The notes under the pieces were generated by a model that was given only the letters and a program-made list of their open reading frames with translations, was not told the DNA's origin and searched no databases. Source: Candidatus Adiutrix sp. (GTDB lineage Bacteria > Desulfobacterota > Desulfarculia > Adiutricales > Adiutricaceae). Taken from it: a stretch of DNA of 19,137 bases. Shown piece after piece: positions 8,513 through 15,613 of this stretch (position 1 is the stretch's first letter; the number at the start of each line of letters is the position of its first letter). Location of the stretch: the NCBI GenBank assembly GCA_031273445.1, contig JAISRV010000005.1, positions 1 through 19,137 of the forward strand, written 5' to 3'. The position numbers and the translations under genes are program-made.

Positions 8513-8542
8513 CTGTGCGGTTAGTTCCTTATAACCGCACAG
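8513..8542 (+). terminator. Perfect 11-bp hairpin just after pnp
   Basis: CTGTGCGGTTA (8513-8523) and TAACCGCACAG (8532-8542) are exact reverse complements around an 8-nt loop, starting 4 nt after the pnp stop. No T-run follows, so this is either a Rho-dependent or poor intrinsic terminator, or a 3'-end stabiliser. Confidence 0.5.
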
Positions 8543-8559
8543 TCCACTAGATGAAACAA

Positions 8560-8588
8560 GTCGGCTGAAAACCGAGTTTTCAGCCGAC
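8560..8588 (+). terminator. Perfect 12-bp hairpin after pnp
   Basis: GTCGGCTGAAAA (8560-8571) and TTTTCAGCCGAC (8577-8588) pair perfectly around CCGAG. The only T-rich stretch downstream (TTCTTTTTCG) begins about 18 nt later. With the preceding hairpin it probably marks the 3' end of the infB-pnp transcription unit. A third, GC-only stem follows at 8623-8638 (GGCCGC/GCGGCC, loop CGGC). Confidence 0.5.
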
Positions 8589-8691
8589 GACTCCGCCAAA
8601 ATAATTCTTTTTCGTTTGCTTAGGCCGCCGGCGCGGCCCAGGGTTCGCCTGACGCCGCCTTCTCTTTGGTCTAAATATAGTCATTTTAATC

Positions 8692-8732
8692 TTTTAGGGC
8701 CGGTAAAAAATAGGCCTAAAAAACCACCGGAG
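8692..8732 (+). promoter_or_regulatory. Possible folded leader of dut with two competing stems
   Basis: TTTTAGG plus CC (8692-8701, one bulged G) can pair with GGCCTAAAA (8713-8721). Alternatively CCGGT (8700-8704) can pair with ACCGG (8726-8730), which covers part of the dut ribosome-binding site CGGAG (8728-8732). The two pairings share bases 8700-8701 and exclude each other. I saw no confident promoter in the 8589-8737 stretch. Confidence 0.25.
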
Positions 8733-8737
8733 TTCAT

Positions 8738-9184
8738 ATGCGTCTGGAATTTAGAAGAGTACGGCCGGAAGAAGACGGAGACCTCGCCCCTCCAGCCCGG
8801 CAGAGCCGGGGCGCGGCCGGGTTGGATTTGTCCGCCGGAATTCGCGAACCTCTGACGATTGAACCCGGGCGGATTGTTCTGGTGCCGACCGGCTGGGCGG
8901 CGGCCATTCCCGACGGCTATGAAGGGCAGGTTCGCCCCCGCAGCGGTCTGGCCCTGAAGAAAGGTTTGACTTTGGCGAATACGCCGGGCACCATAGACAG
9001 CGACTACCGCGGCGAGATCATGTTGCCGATTATAAATCTAGGGCAGGCGCCTGTTACGGTCAATCGCGGCGACAGGGTGGCGCAGTTGGTCATAAATAAG
9101 GTGGAACTGCCGGAGATAGTAATAGTGGAAGAATTGGCCGCGACCGAGCGAGGCTCCGGCGGCTTCGGCTCAAGCGGCTTCTGA
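8738..9184 (+). CDS. dut: dUTP diphosphatase (dUTPase)
   Basis: Hydrolyses dUTP to dUMP and pyrophosphate, keeping uracil out of DNA and supplying dUMP for thymidylate synthesis; homotrimeric. It is 148 aa, the normal size. All five motifs are present: AGLDLSA (27-33), PRSGLA (67-72), TPGTIDSDYRGE (82-93, catalytic Asp87), GDRVAQLV (111-118) and the Gly-rich C-terminal RGSGGFGSSGF that closes over the active site. The ATG has CGGAG 5 nt upstream. It is separated from pnp by 229 nt of hairpin-rich sequence, so it may have its own promoter, and is followed 34 nt later by the MBL-fold gene. Confidence 0.97.
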   Translation: MRLEFRRVRPEEDGDLAPPARQSRGAAGLDLSAGIREPLTIEPGRIVLVPTGWAAAIPDGYEGQVRPRSGLALKKGLTLANTPGTIDSDYRGEIMLPIINLGQAPVTVNRGDRVAQLVINKVELPEIVIVEELAATERGSGGFGSSGF

Positions 9185-9218
9185 CTGCTTTGCCGTATTT
9201 CCGGTTCCCGAGGCGCTC

Positions 9219-9977
9219 ATGAAATTTTGTCTTCTGGCCAGCGGCAGCCGCGGCAATGCGGTCTGGGTGGAAGAGGGCGGTTTGGCCTTGCTGGTCGACT
9301 GCGGCTTGTCGGCTAAGGAGTTTAAAGTCAGAGCCGCTCTGGCCGGGCTTGACGTCGGCAAACTCGCGGCGATAATGATCAGCCACGAACATCGCGACCA
9401 TATCAGCGGCGTGGGGCCTCTGGCCCGCGCCCTGGGTCTTACGGTCATCGCCAACGCCGCCACCCATGAGGCCGCTTCTCAAATTATCGGCCTGACCGTC
9501 TGCGAAAAAATCCGCACCGGCGATTCCATGAATTTAGGGCCGCTTAAAATTCGGACCATACCTATTTCCCATGATGCGGTCGATCCTGTCTCATTTTTGA
9601 TCGAAAGCGACGCCGGGGCGCTGGGCCTGGCCACGGATATGGGCACGCCCACCGGACTGATGCGGCAGAAATTTTTAGGTCTCCGGGCTCTTATTCTGGA
9701 GTTTAACCATGACTATCGGCTTCTGATGGACGGCCCCTACCCGTGGCCTTTGAAGCAGCGTGTCCGCAGCCGCATCGGCCACTTGGCCAATGATGCGGCT
9801 GCGGAGCTTGCGGCGGAACTGCATCATCGCGATCTTCGCCATCTGGTTCTGGCCCATCTTTCCGAAACCAACAACCGTCCTGATCTGGCCGCCAAAGCCG
9901 CCAGGGAAGCTCTGAATGAAGCCATAGAGCCGGTGGTCGCCTCGCAGCATGCCCCCACGATCGTCTTCGAGTTTTAG
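9219..9977 (+). CDS. MBL-fold metallo-hydrolase, YycJ/WalJ-like
   Basis: A 252-aa metallo-beta-lactamase-fold protein. The N-terminus FCLLASGSRGNAVWVEE and strand LLVDCGLS are typical of the YycJ (WalJ) family. The metal-binding motif SHEHRDH lies at 55-61, with further ligands likely at His554-equivalent position SHDAVD, at ATDMGTPT, and near LEFNHDYRLLMDGPYPWPLK, a hallmark segment of YycJ proteins. The C-terminal LVLAHLSETNN supplies another His. YycJ-type proteins are predicted nucleases; the exact substrate is not known and I do not assign one. It has GAGG 6 nt before the ATG and probably shares a transcript with dut. The gene converges on the exporter operon. Confidence 0.9.
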   Translation: MKFCLLASGSRGNAVWVEEGGLALLVDCGLSAKEFKVRAALAGLDVGKLAAIMISHEHRDHISGVGPLARALGLTVIANAATHEAASQIIGLTVCEKIRTGDSMNLGPLKIRTIPISHDAVDPVSFLIESDAGALGLATDMGTPTGLMRQKFLGLRALILEFNHDYRLLMDGPYPWPLKQRVRSRIGHLANDAAAELAAELHHRDLRHLVLAHLSETNNRPDLAAKAAREALNEAIEPVVASQHAPTIVFEF

Positions 9978-10120
9978 CCCGAATATTCCCATGAGGCGCC
10001 ATGGTTCATCCTCAAAATGCGTACCTGAAGAGGCGGCGTTAAATAATTGACGAAAAGCGGACATGGTCTCCAATACAGTCGCCTTATTATTCAGCTCCTT
10101 CGCTTCCTCTGGCTCTGTTC

Positions 10121-10139
10121 TCCCGCGCATAGCGCGGGG
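10121..10139. terminator. Hairpin between convergent MBL and exporter genes
   Basis: CCCGCGC (10122-10128) and GCGCGGG (10132-10138) pair perfectly around ATA, with a T-G pair at the base. It lies 24 nt beyond the end of the minus-strand exporter operon and about 145 nt after the MBL gene stop. No T-run on either side. The remainder of the 185-nt gap shows nothing I can name. Confidence 0.4.
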
Positions 10140-10162
10140 CTTAAACTGGAGTCGAAGGGCCG

Positions 10163-12271
10163 TCAGGCCAGACCCTGGAGAAGAGCCAGGCGATAATAAG
10201 AGCCTTTCCGCCTGATAAGTTCTTTGTGGTCGCCTTCTTCGATAAGCCGGCCCTGATGCAGCACCAGAATGCGGTCGACCCGCCGTATGGTTCCCAGTCT
10301 GTGGGCGATGGTGATGGAGGTGCGGCCCTGAAACAGGGTATGCAAAGCCTGTTCGATGAGCATTTCGCTTTCGGAATCGACCGCGGCGGTGGCTTCGTCG
10401 AGGATGATGATTTCCGGCGTTTCTATCAGGGCGCGGGCGCAGGCCAGAAGCTGCCGCTCCCCGGCGGAAAGGCGGCGGCCGCCTGGGCCCAGGTGCTCTT
10501 CGAAGCCATGCGGCAGACGCCTGATGAAATGATCGGCCCCCACGGCCCGGCAGGCTTCGCGGATATCCCGATCGCTCAGTTTACGGCGGCCCAGACGCAG
10601 GTTTTCCATGACCGTTCCGGCATACAGATACACGTCCTGGCTGACCAGGCCCAGCCGGGCGCTGTGAGCCGTAAGGTCCAACTGCTTCAGAGGCTGTCCG
10701 TCGAAGAATATTTCGCCTGATTCCGGGTCATAACTGCGCTGGATGAGGTTTATGACGGAACTCTTGCCGCTGCCGGTCTGACCGACCAGGGCCGCCGCTT
10801 CGCCGCGCCTGATTTTGAAGCTGAGGTCTTTTAAGACCAGAGGGCCTTCAGGAGAATAGCGGAAATTCACCTGGGCGAATTCAACTTCTCCGCCCGGTTT
10901 GACCGGGGCTAGAGGGCGGGCGGGCGGTTCTATCTTTTCGTTGACGTCCATCAGGTCGGTCAGCCTCTCCAGCGAGGCGAAGGCCGATTGAAAGATGTTC
11001 AGCTTTTCGGCCATGTCCTGTATGGGCATGAAAAATCGGCGGGCATAACCGATGAAGGCGGCGACCACGCCCAGGCTCAGGGCGCCGGCCAGAATTTCGC
11101 CGCCGCCGTGCCAGATGACCAGGGCCAGCACTATTGAGGCGAATACGTCGATGAGCGGCACGAAGACGGCGTGTATTTTTATCTGTTTCAGGCCGGCCAG
11201 ATAGTTGTCATGGTTAAGTCTTCCAAACAATTCAGTGTTGCGGGCCTCCCGCCTGAAAGCCTGAATGATGTTTATGCCGCCGATGGTTTCGGCGAAGCTT
11301 TGGTTGATCACGGCCAGCCTGGCTCGCAGGTCCCGCTGCACCAGGCGCGACTTGCCCCCGAAGTAGACGGACAGCCAGATCGTCGCGGGCGTGAAGGAAA
11401 CCGTTATTAACGCCAGCCCGGGACTTAGCGAAAACATGACGGCCATTATGATCATAAGGCTGACGACATCGTTGAACAGCGTGGCCACCGTGGTCTTGGC
11501 CAGGTTGGCCAGGTTATTGACGTCGTTGGTGACGCGCGAGGTCAGGCGGGCCGACTGGCTGCGGTCGAAAAAGCTCTGGCTTAAGCCGAAAAGGTGGGCG
11601 AGCAGGTTTTGTCTAAGGCTGTGGGAAAGCCGCTGAGTCACGATCTCCAGAATCACCCTCTGGCCGAATTCAAAGACGTAACCCGCGAACATCAGCAGGG
11701 CGAACAGAAGAGCGAGTTTTTTCAGCCCGGAAACGTCGGCCCCGCGCAGAATCATGGCCATGTCGCCCGAAAGGCCGGCCAGATCTTTTTCCAAAATGGC
11801 CAACGCCAGAGGATAGCGCGTGATCGCGGCGCTGGATTCGGCCCTCTCAAGCGCTTCGCGGTCGCCGTCCTGGATCGCATAGACGTAATAACGCTCCCGG
11901 CTGATGAAGCCGGCCTCGACTAACTCGTTCTCCTCTTTCCGATCCAGGAGGCTAAGGGCCTCGGGCTTCAAAAACAGCACTTCCGGCAGCCCGCTTTGGC
12001 GGACTTCGCCGGAGGCCAGAATTCTTCGCAGCGGTTCCGGCCACGCGTCTTCTCCAGGCCGCAGGGTGACCATCGGCCCCACCGGCGCAATGTAGCGGTC
12101 AATGGCCAATTTGGTGGCATAGGGCAGCGCCACGCTGGCCAGAGCCGCTAAAAGCACCAAAACAGTTCCGACCGCCAATAGCGGCCGCAAGGGCTTAAGT
12201 AAAGGCCACAGCCGTTTCAAAAGTTTGAGGTCGCCGCCTTTAAGCGGCCTCTTAACGGCCTCTTCAGTCAC
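10163..12271 (-). CDS. ABC exporter half-transporter, BmrD/YheH-like, catalytic subunit
   Basis: Inner-membrane ABC exporter subunit: N-terminal six-helix membrane domain, C-terminal ATPase. Start taken as the GTG at 12271, which overlaps the upstream gene's stop (GTGACTGA) and gives 702 aa; an ATG at 12316 would extend only within the upstream gene's coding end. ATPase motifs: Walker A GQTGSGKSS (from 497), Q-loop Gln545, signature LSAGE (601-605, altered from LSGGQ), Walker B IIILDE with catalytic Glu626, His657. Between membrane helix 1 (about 31-60) and helix 2 (about 185-205) lies a roughly 120-residue charged insert, expected on the outer face. BmrD of Bacillus also has an extracellular domain in this loop and pairs with a 585-aa partner, as here. 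Substrate unknown; drug or lipid export is possible. Confidence 0.9.
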   Translation of the reverse strand: MTEEAVKRPLKGGDLKLLKRLWPLLKPLRPLLAVGTVLVLLAALASVALPYATKLAIDRYIAPVGPMVTLRPGEDAWPEPLRRILASGEVRQSGLPEVLFLKPEALSLLDRKEENELVEAGFISRERYYVYAIQDGDREALERAESSAAITRYPLALAILEKDLAGLSGDMAMILRGADVSGLKKLALLFALLMFAGYVFEFGQRVILEIVTQRLSHSLRQNLLAHLFGLSQSFFDRSQSARLTSRVTNDVNNLANLAKTTVATLFNDVVSLMIIMAVMFSLSPGLALITVSFTPATIWLSVYFGGKSRLVQRDLRARLAVINQSFAETIGGINIIQAFRREARNTELFGRLNHDNYLAGLKQIKIHAVFVPLIDVFASIVLALVIWHGGGEILAGALSLGVVAAFIGYARRFFMPIQDMAEKLNIFQSAFASLERLTDLMDVNEKIEPPARPLAPVKPGGEVEFAQVNFRYSPEGPLVLKDLSFKIRRGEAAALVGQTGSGKSSVINLIQRSYDPESGEIFFDGQPLKQLDLTAHSARLGLVSQDVYLYAGTVMENLRLGRRKLSDRDIREACRAVGADHFIRRLPHGFEEHLGPGGRRLSAGERQLLACARALIETPEIIILDEATAAVDSESEMLIEQALHTLFQGRTSITIAHRLGTIRRVDRILVLHQGRLIEEGDHKELIRRKGSYYRLALLQGLA

Positions 12272-14021
12272 TGTCCGCGCCGTCCTTGTTCTCGGAGAAA
12301 TATTGGCCCAGTTCATAGACCCGTTTGAAGTAGCTTTCTCTCCCCAGCAGTTCCCGGGGCGTTCCCTGATCGGTGACGCAGCCCCTTTCCATGATCATTA
12401 TATAGTCCACCCCTAAAAGACTGGTCAGGCGGTGGCTGATGATCAGGCCGCCGCGGCCCCGCCGCAGCTCAATGAGGCGCTTCATTATCGCGTCTTCCAC
12501 CGCGGCGTCCACCGCCGAAAGGGTGTCGTCCATAATCAGGTAAGGCGGATCAAGGGCCAGGGCCCGGGCCAGGGCCAGCCGCTGACGCTGACCGCCGGAA
12601 AGGGTCAGCCCCCGCTCGCCTATCACGGTGCGGAGTCCGTCGGGAAAGCCGGCGATATCGTCCATCAGCCCGGCCGCCCGGGCCGCGGCCAGAGCTTCCT
12701 CTTCCGTGGCCTCCGGGAGACCGAAAGCGAGATTGTCGAAAATAGTGCCGTTGAACATGAATCCGTCCTGCGGCACATAGCCGAAGAGAGCCCGCAAGTC
12801 TTTAAGGGGCCACTCCTCCGCCAAGACGCCGGCGACTTTCAGACTCCCCGGCGGGGGCTCATAAAGAGCCGGCAGTAAGGCGGCCAGGGTGCTTTTGCCT
12901 GACCCCATGGGGCCGATCAGCGCGGTTAGGCGGTCATGGGGCAGTTTGAGGGTCACATTGTTCAGGGCCGGGGTTGCGCGCCCGGGATAAGTGAAGGTCA
13001 GGCGGCTTATTTCGATGTCCGGCGTCTTATATTCAGGCGCTTTAAGGCCGTGATCCCTGTTCGGCTCTTTTTCGGCGGTCAGAACCCGGTTGATGCGGGT
13101 CAAAGAGGCCAGACCCTGCTGAATGAAGCCGATGATCATGCCCAGGGCCATCAGCGGCCAGGTGAGCATGGCCAGATAATTGATGAAAGCCACGAAGTCG
13201 CCGGTGGAGACATGGCCCATGATGGTCTCGCGGCCGCCGAAATACAAGACCAGCGCGACCGAAAGATTGCTCATGAAATGCAGAAACGGGAAAAAGGTTC
13301 CGGCCAACTGGGCCATTTCCACATTTTTTTGCATATAAACACGTCCGGAAGCGTCGGTTTCGGTCAGCGCCAGATTGGTCAGCCCCATAGCCCGAATGAC
13401 GCGCAGGCCTGAAAGCTGTTCGCGCACCACCTCCGTCAGACGGCCGAAGACGTTTTGCACTTCCAACACCTGACGATAGATGCGTCGGCCCAGAAAATGG
13501 GCGGCCACGGTTATGGCCATCATAGGCAGAAGCGCCCATGAGGTCATGGCCGGACTGATGGCGATCATGAACCCCAGAGCGGCGCAGCCCATGACGAGCG
13601 TGTCGATGATGCTGATAAGGCCCGCGCTTAAGGCCATGCGGATGCTGTCCATATCATTGGTGGCCATGGCCATCAAATCGCCGCTTGAATTTTCCAGATG
13701 CCAGCGCGGGGAGAGGCGAACTATCTTTTCATAAAGTTTGTCGCGCAATCCGCGTTCGACAATGCGCGAAAAGCCTATGATCAGGTTACGCCAACTGTAG
13801 CGCGCCGAAGCCACCACCAGAGCCGTCAAAAGAATCTGGACGACCGACGGCAGAAGATCAGCTTTGGTCAGCCCTTCCAGCGTCAAAAGGTCTATGGCCC
13901 GGCCCAGAAGCCAGGGGATGGTCAGTTGAGCCAGATCGGCTATGATAAGGGCGCAGAATCCCGCCAGCACCATCAAACGATGCTTTCTGAAGAACGGCAG
14001 GAGCAGTTTTAAACTGGACAA
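12264..14021 (-). CDS. ABC exporter half-transporter, BmrC/YheI-like, degenerate-site subunit
   Basis: First gene of the exporter operon, 585 aa, the same length as Bacillus BmrC (YheI). Start codon is TTG at 14021, supported by AAAGAGGA 5-6 nt upstream and the typical opening LKLLLPFFRKHR; the next ATG would cut into the first helix. Six membrane helices are followed by an ATPase domain: Walker A GPMGSGKST (370-378), Gln418, canonical signature LSGGQ (474-478), Walker B LIMDD with Asp499 where exporters normally have catalytic Glu, and His530. Glu-to-Asp here, together with the altered LSAGE in the partner, places both changes in the same composite nucleotide site. This is the pattern of asymmetric heterodimeric exporters. 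It overlaps the downstream gene by 8 nt. Confidence 0.93.
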   Translation of the reverse strand: MSSLKLLLPFFRKHRLMVLAGFCALIIADLAQLTIPWLLGRAIDLLTLEGLTKADLLPSVVQILLTALVVASARYSWRNLIIGFSRIVERGLRDKLYEKIVRLSPRWHLENSSGDLMAMATNDMDSIRMALSAGLISIIDTLVMGCAALGFMIAISPAMTSWALLPMMAITVAAHFLGRRIYRQVLEVQNVFGRLTEVVREQLSGLRVIRAMGLTNLALTETDASGRVYMQKNVEMAQLAGTFFPFLHFMSNLSVALVLYFGGRETIMGHVSTGDFVAFINYLAMLTWPLMALGMIIGFIQQGLASLTRINRVLTAEKEPNRDHGLKAPEYKTPDIEISRLTFTYPGRATPALNNVTLKLPHDRLTALIGPMGSGKSTLAALLPALYEPPPGSLKVAGVLAEEWPLKDLRALFGYVPQDGFMFNGTIFDNLAFGLPEATEEEALAAARAAGLMDDIAGFPDGLRTVIGERGLTLSGGQRQRLALARALALDPPYLIMDDTLSAVDAAVEDAIMKRLIELRRGRGGLIISHRLTSLLGVDYIMIMERGCVTDQGTPRELLGRESYFKRVYELGQYFSENKDGADSD

Positions 14022-14061
14022 ATTATTCCTCTTTGCGGCCCCTCAGACCCTGGGGCAGTGT

Positions 14062-14089
14062 ATCATAATTTTAAAAAAGGCGGCGACAA
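14062..14089 (-). promoter_or_regulatory. Candidate sigma-70 promoter of the exporter operon
   Basis: Reading the minus strand: TTGTCG (14089-14084), 16-nt spacer, TATGAT (14067-14062, five of six consensus bases). Transcription would start near 14055, leaving about 33 nt of leader with the GAGG site before the TTG start at 14021. Confidence 0.5.
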
Positions 14090-14093
14090 AAAA

Positions 14094-14589
14094 GCGGAGT
14101 CGGCGTTTTCAGGCTGTCCGGCGGCCGGATGATTTATCTGCGTGAAACCCAAACCAGGCTGACCGTAAAAACAATGTTTGACTGTCTCTACAGGCGCTGA
14201 CAGCCGCCTAGCGATCCATGTCATAAGTCGCCAATACTTATTGACGTCGTCGGCTGAATTTTAAATTATAATAAAAGCAACGATGTTAATTTTATATCAA
14301 CAGATCTACCTCATTGTTTGTCTGACGTAATTTTCAATTTAGTTCATTTCTGTATTATTATGTTGTATTTATTTAATAATTTTTTAATTGAGCGGCGAAA
14401 GTTCTTTATATGCGAACTCTGGCGGAAAATTTTATCTTTAGTGTAAAAATAAATTAACAGTTGACAATAGGACAGTATTTTGGCGATTTATTTTTACAAA
14501 AGAAATAGAGTTCTATTTAGCGTAATAAGCGTTGCCTTTAAAACAATATAGTTATTTTCTTCCTTGGAAGCGCGCTCCGGCGAGCCCTC
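14094..14589. other. Non-coding gap with AT-rich core between exporter operon and iclR-type gene
   Basis: About 500 nt without a supportable gene. GC falls sharply from about 14230 to 14560 compared with the neighbours. Short ATG-started frames exist but lack a ribosome-binding site or recognisable protein. An exact TATAAT at 14267-14272 has TTGACG 20 nt upstream, a poor spacing. A TTGACA at 14461-14466 has no matching -10. The best-defined element is the palindrome at 14503-14518. A small RNA gene or a long regulatory region is possible, but I cannot show either. Confidence 0.5.
14503..14518. promoter_or_regulatory. 16-bp palindrome, possible operator
   Basis: AAATAGA-GT-TCTATTT: seven exact pairs around a 2-nt centre, in the AT-rich gap about 85 nt upstream of the iclR-type promoter. 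Size and symmetry suit a dimeric regulator site; which protein would bind is unknown. Confidence 0.35.
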
Positions 14590-14618
14590 TTGCCAGCATG
14601 ATTAAACGGTGATAAACT
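14590..14618 (+). promoter_or_regulatory. Candidate sigma-70 promoter of the IclR-family gene
   Basis: TTGCCA (14590-14595, five of six consensus), 17-nt spacer, TAAACT (14613-14618, four of six) preceded by TG at 14610-14611 as in extended -10 promoters. Expected start near 14625, giving a leader of about 70 nt. Confidence 0.5.
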
Positions 14619-14637
14619 GTTCTGTAGACCGGAACAG
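14617..14637. promoter_or_regulatory. Inverted repeat over the start point, candidate IclR operator
   Basis: CTGTTC (14617-14622) and GAACAG (14632-14637) are exact reverse complements 9 nt apart, overlapping the last bases of the -10 and the expected transcription start. IclR proteins commonly repress their own genes by binding such sites; autoregulation here is inferred from position only. Confidence 0.45.
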
Positions 14638-14697
14638 ATATGACGTATGGCGTACAAACGCTCCAGTCGAATTAGCCGCATGCAAAAGGAGACAGCT

Positions 14698-15513
14698 ATG
14701 GCGAAAAGAAGATTGATAACGAAAAACAGATTGATGACGAAAAGCAAATTGATCGAGTCGGTGGTTCGGGCTCTGGATATTCTGGAACTTCTTGATGCTG
14801 AAGGCGAAATGGGCATTACGGAGATGGCCGACAAACTTGACATGGAAAAAAGCACGGTCTACAGGGCCATAAACACCTTGCGGGCCCGGTATTACGTGAG
14901 CCAGGATCCTGATACGCTGAAATATGCCAATAGCTACAAACTCTTTGAAATGGGGCACAATGTCGTTCGCAATACCGGCATACCTAAAATGGCCTACCGT
15001 TTTATGCGAAAACTGGCCCAGGGCTCCCGCGGCGCGGTCAACCTGGGGGTTCGCGACGGCAAAAAAGTCGTTTATATAGACAAAATAGAAAGCGATGAAA
15101 CAGTCAAGGTCTGCATGAAGATAGGCCAGAGCATTCCTCTGCATTGCACCGGCCTGGGCAAGGCGCTTTTGTCGTTTATGTCCGAACGCGAAGTGCGCGG
15201 CCTGTTGGGCCGGGATCCCCTGGAACGTTTCACGGAAAAAACCCACGGCAATGTGGAAGATTTGCTGGCCGATCTGGCTGAAATCAGGAAGAGAGGCTAT
15301 AGCGTTGATAATGAAGAGCACATAATGGGCATCCTCTGCGTGGCCTCGCCCGCCTTCAACGCCAAAGGCGAAGCCATAGCCGCCATAAGCATCGCCTCGC
15401 CCAAAATGAGCCATAACGGGCCTGGCTGCATCGAAGAGCTGGGGCAGGCCGTCTATGAGGCGGCGGATGGATTCACCAAGTCGATCGGAGGCCGCCGCCC
15501 GGTTTATTTCTGA
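14698..15513 (+). CDS. IclR-family transcriptional regulator
   Basis: A 271-aa DNA-binding regulator. A winged helix-turn-helix lies at about residues 20-75, with ITEMADKLDMEKSTVYRAI the recognition region. The IclR effector-binding domain follows, showing the usual landmarks: VVYIDKIES, GQSIPLHCTGLGKALLSF, GYSVDNEEHIMGILCVASP and EAIAAISIASP. The ATG at 14698 is chosen because AAGGAG sits 6 nt upstream; an ATG at 14647 would add 17 residues without a clear binding site. The N-terminus carries an unusual basic repeat. Effector unknown; family members respond to small organic acids or aromatic compounds. The gene stands alone, divergent from the exporter operon 676 nt away, so regulation of the exporter is possible but unproven. 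It converges on the thioesterase gene. Confidence 0.93.
   Translation: MAKRRLITKNRLMTKSKLIESVVRALDILELLDAEGEMGITEMADKLDMEKSTVYRAINTLRARYYVSQDPDTLKYANSYKLFEMGHNVVRNTGIPKMAYRFMRKLAQGSRGAVNLGVRDGKKVVYIDKIESDETVKVCMKIGQSIPLHCTGLGKALLSFMSEREVRGLLGRDPLERFTEKTHGNVEDLLADLAEIRKRGYSVDNEEHIMGILCVASPAFNAKGEAIAAISIASPKMSHNGPGCIEELGQAVYEAADGFTKSIGGRRPVYF
14701..14754 (+). repeat. Three tandem 18-nt repeats at the IclR N-terminus
   Basis: GCGAAAAGAAGATTGATA, ACGAAAAACAGATTGATG and ACGAAAAGCAAATTGATC follow one another without gaps. They encode AKRRLI, TKNRLM and TKSKLI (residues 2-19), a Lys/Arg-rich extension ahead of the helix-turn-helix. Confidence 0.85.
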
Positions 15514-15613
15514 GACTGTTTCGCGGCCGCGTGCGCCAGCCGCGCGCAAATTTAGCGGCGCTCTGGAGAGTCGTGTTCCATGTTTTCCGTCAGGATCCGG
15601 CAACAGGTCTAGC

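Noticed and set aside
9675..10130. Minus-strand frame of 151 codons overlapping the end of the MBL-fold gene
   Set aside because: Most of it lies antisense to conserved codons of the MBL-fold protein, and its product matches nothing I recognise. The ATG sits inside the hairpin loop region.
12272..12316. Upstream ATG (12316) as start of the 702-aa exporter subunit
   Set aside because: The added residues merely read the end of the preceding exporter gene in another frame; the GTG overlapping its stop is the more economical start.
14241..14272. TTGACG...TATAAT as a plus-strand promoter in the AT-rich gap
   Set aside because: The spacer is 20 nt, too long for a typical sigma-70 promoter, and no gene or clear transcript follows directly.
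14461..14490. TTGACA at 14461 as a -35 box
   Set aside because: No -10-like hexamer lies 16-18 nt downstream; isolated matches are expected in AT-rich DNA.
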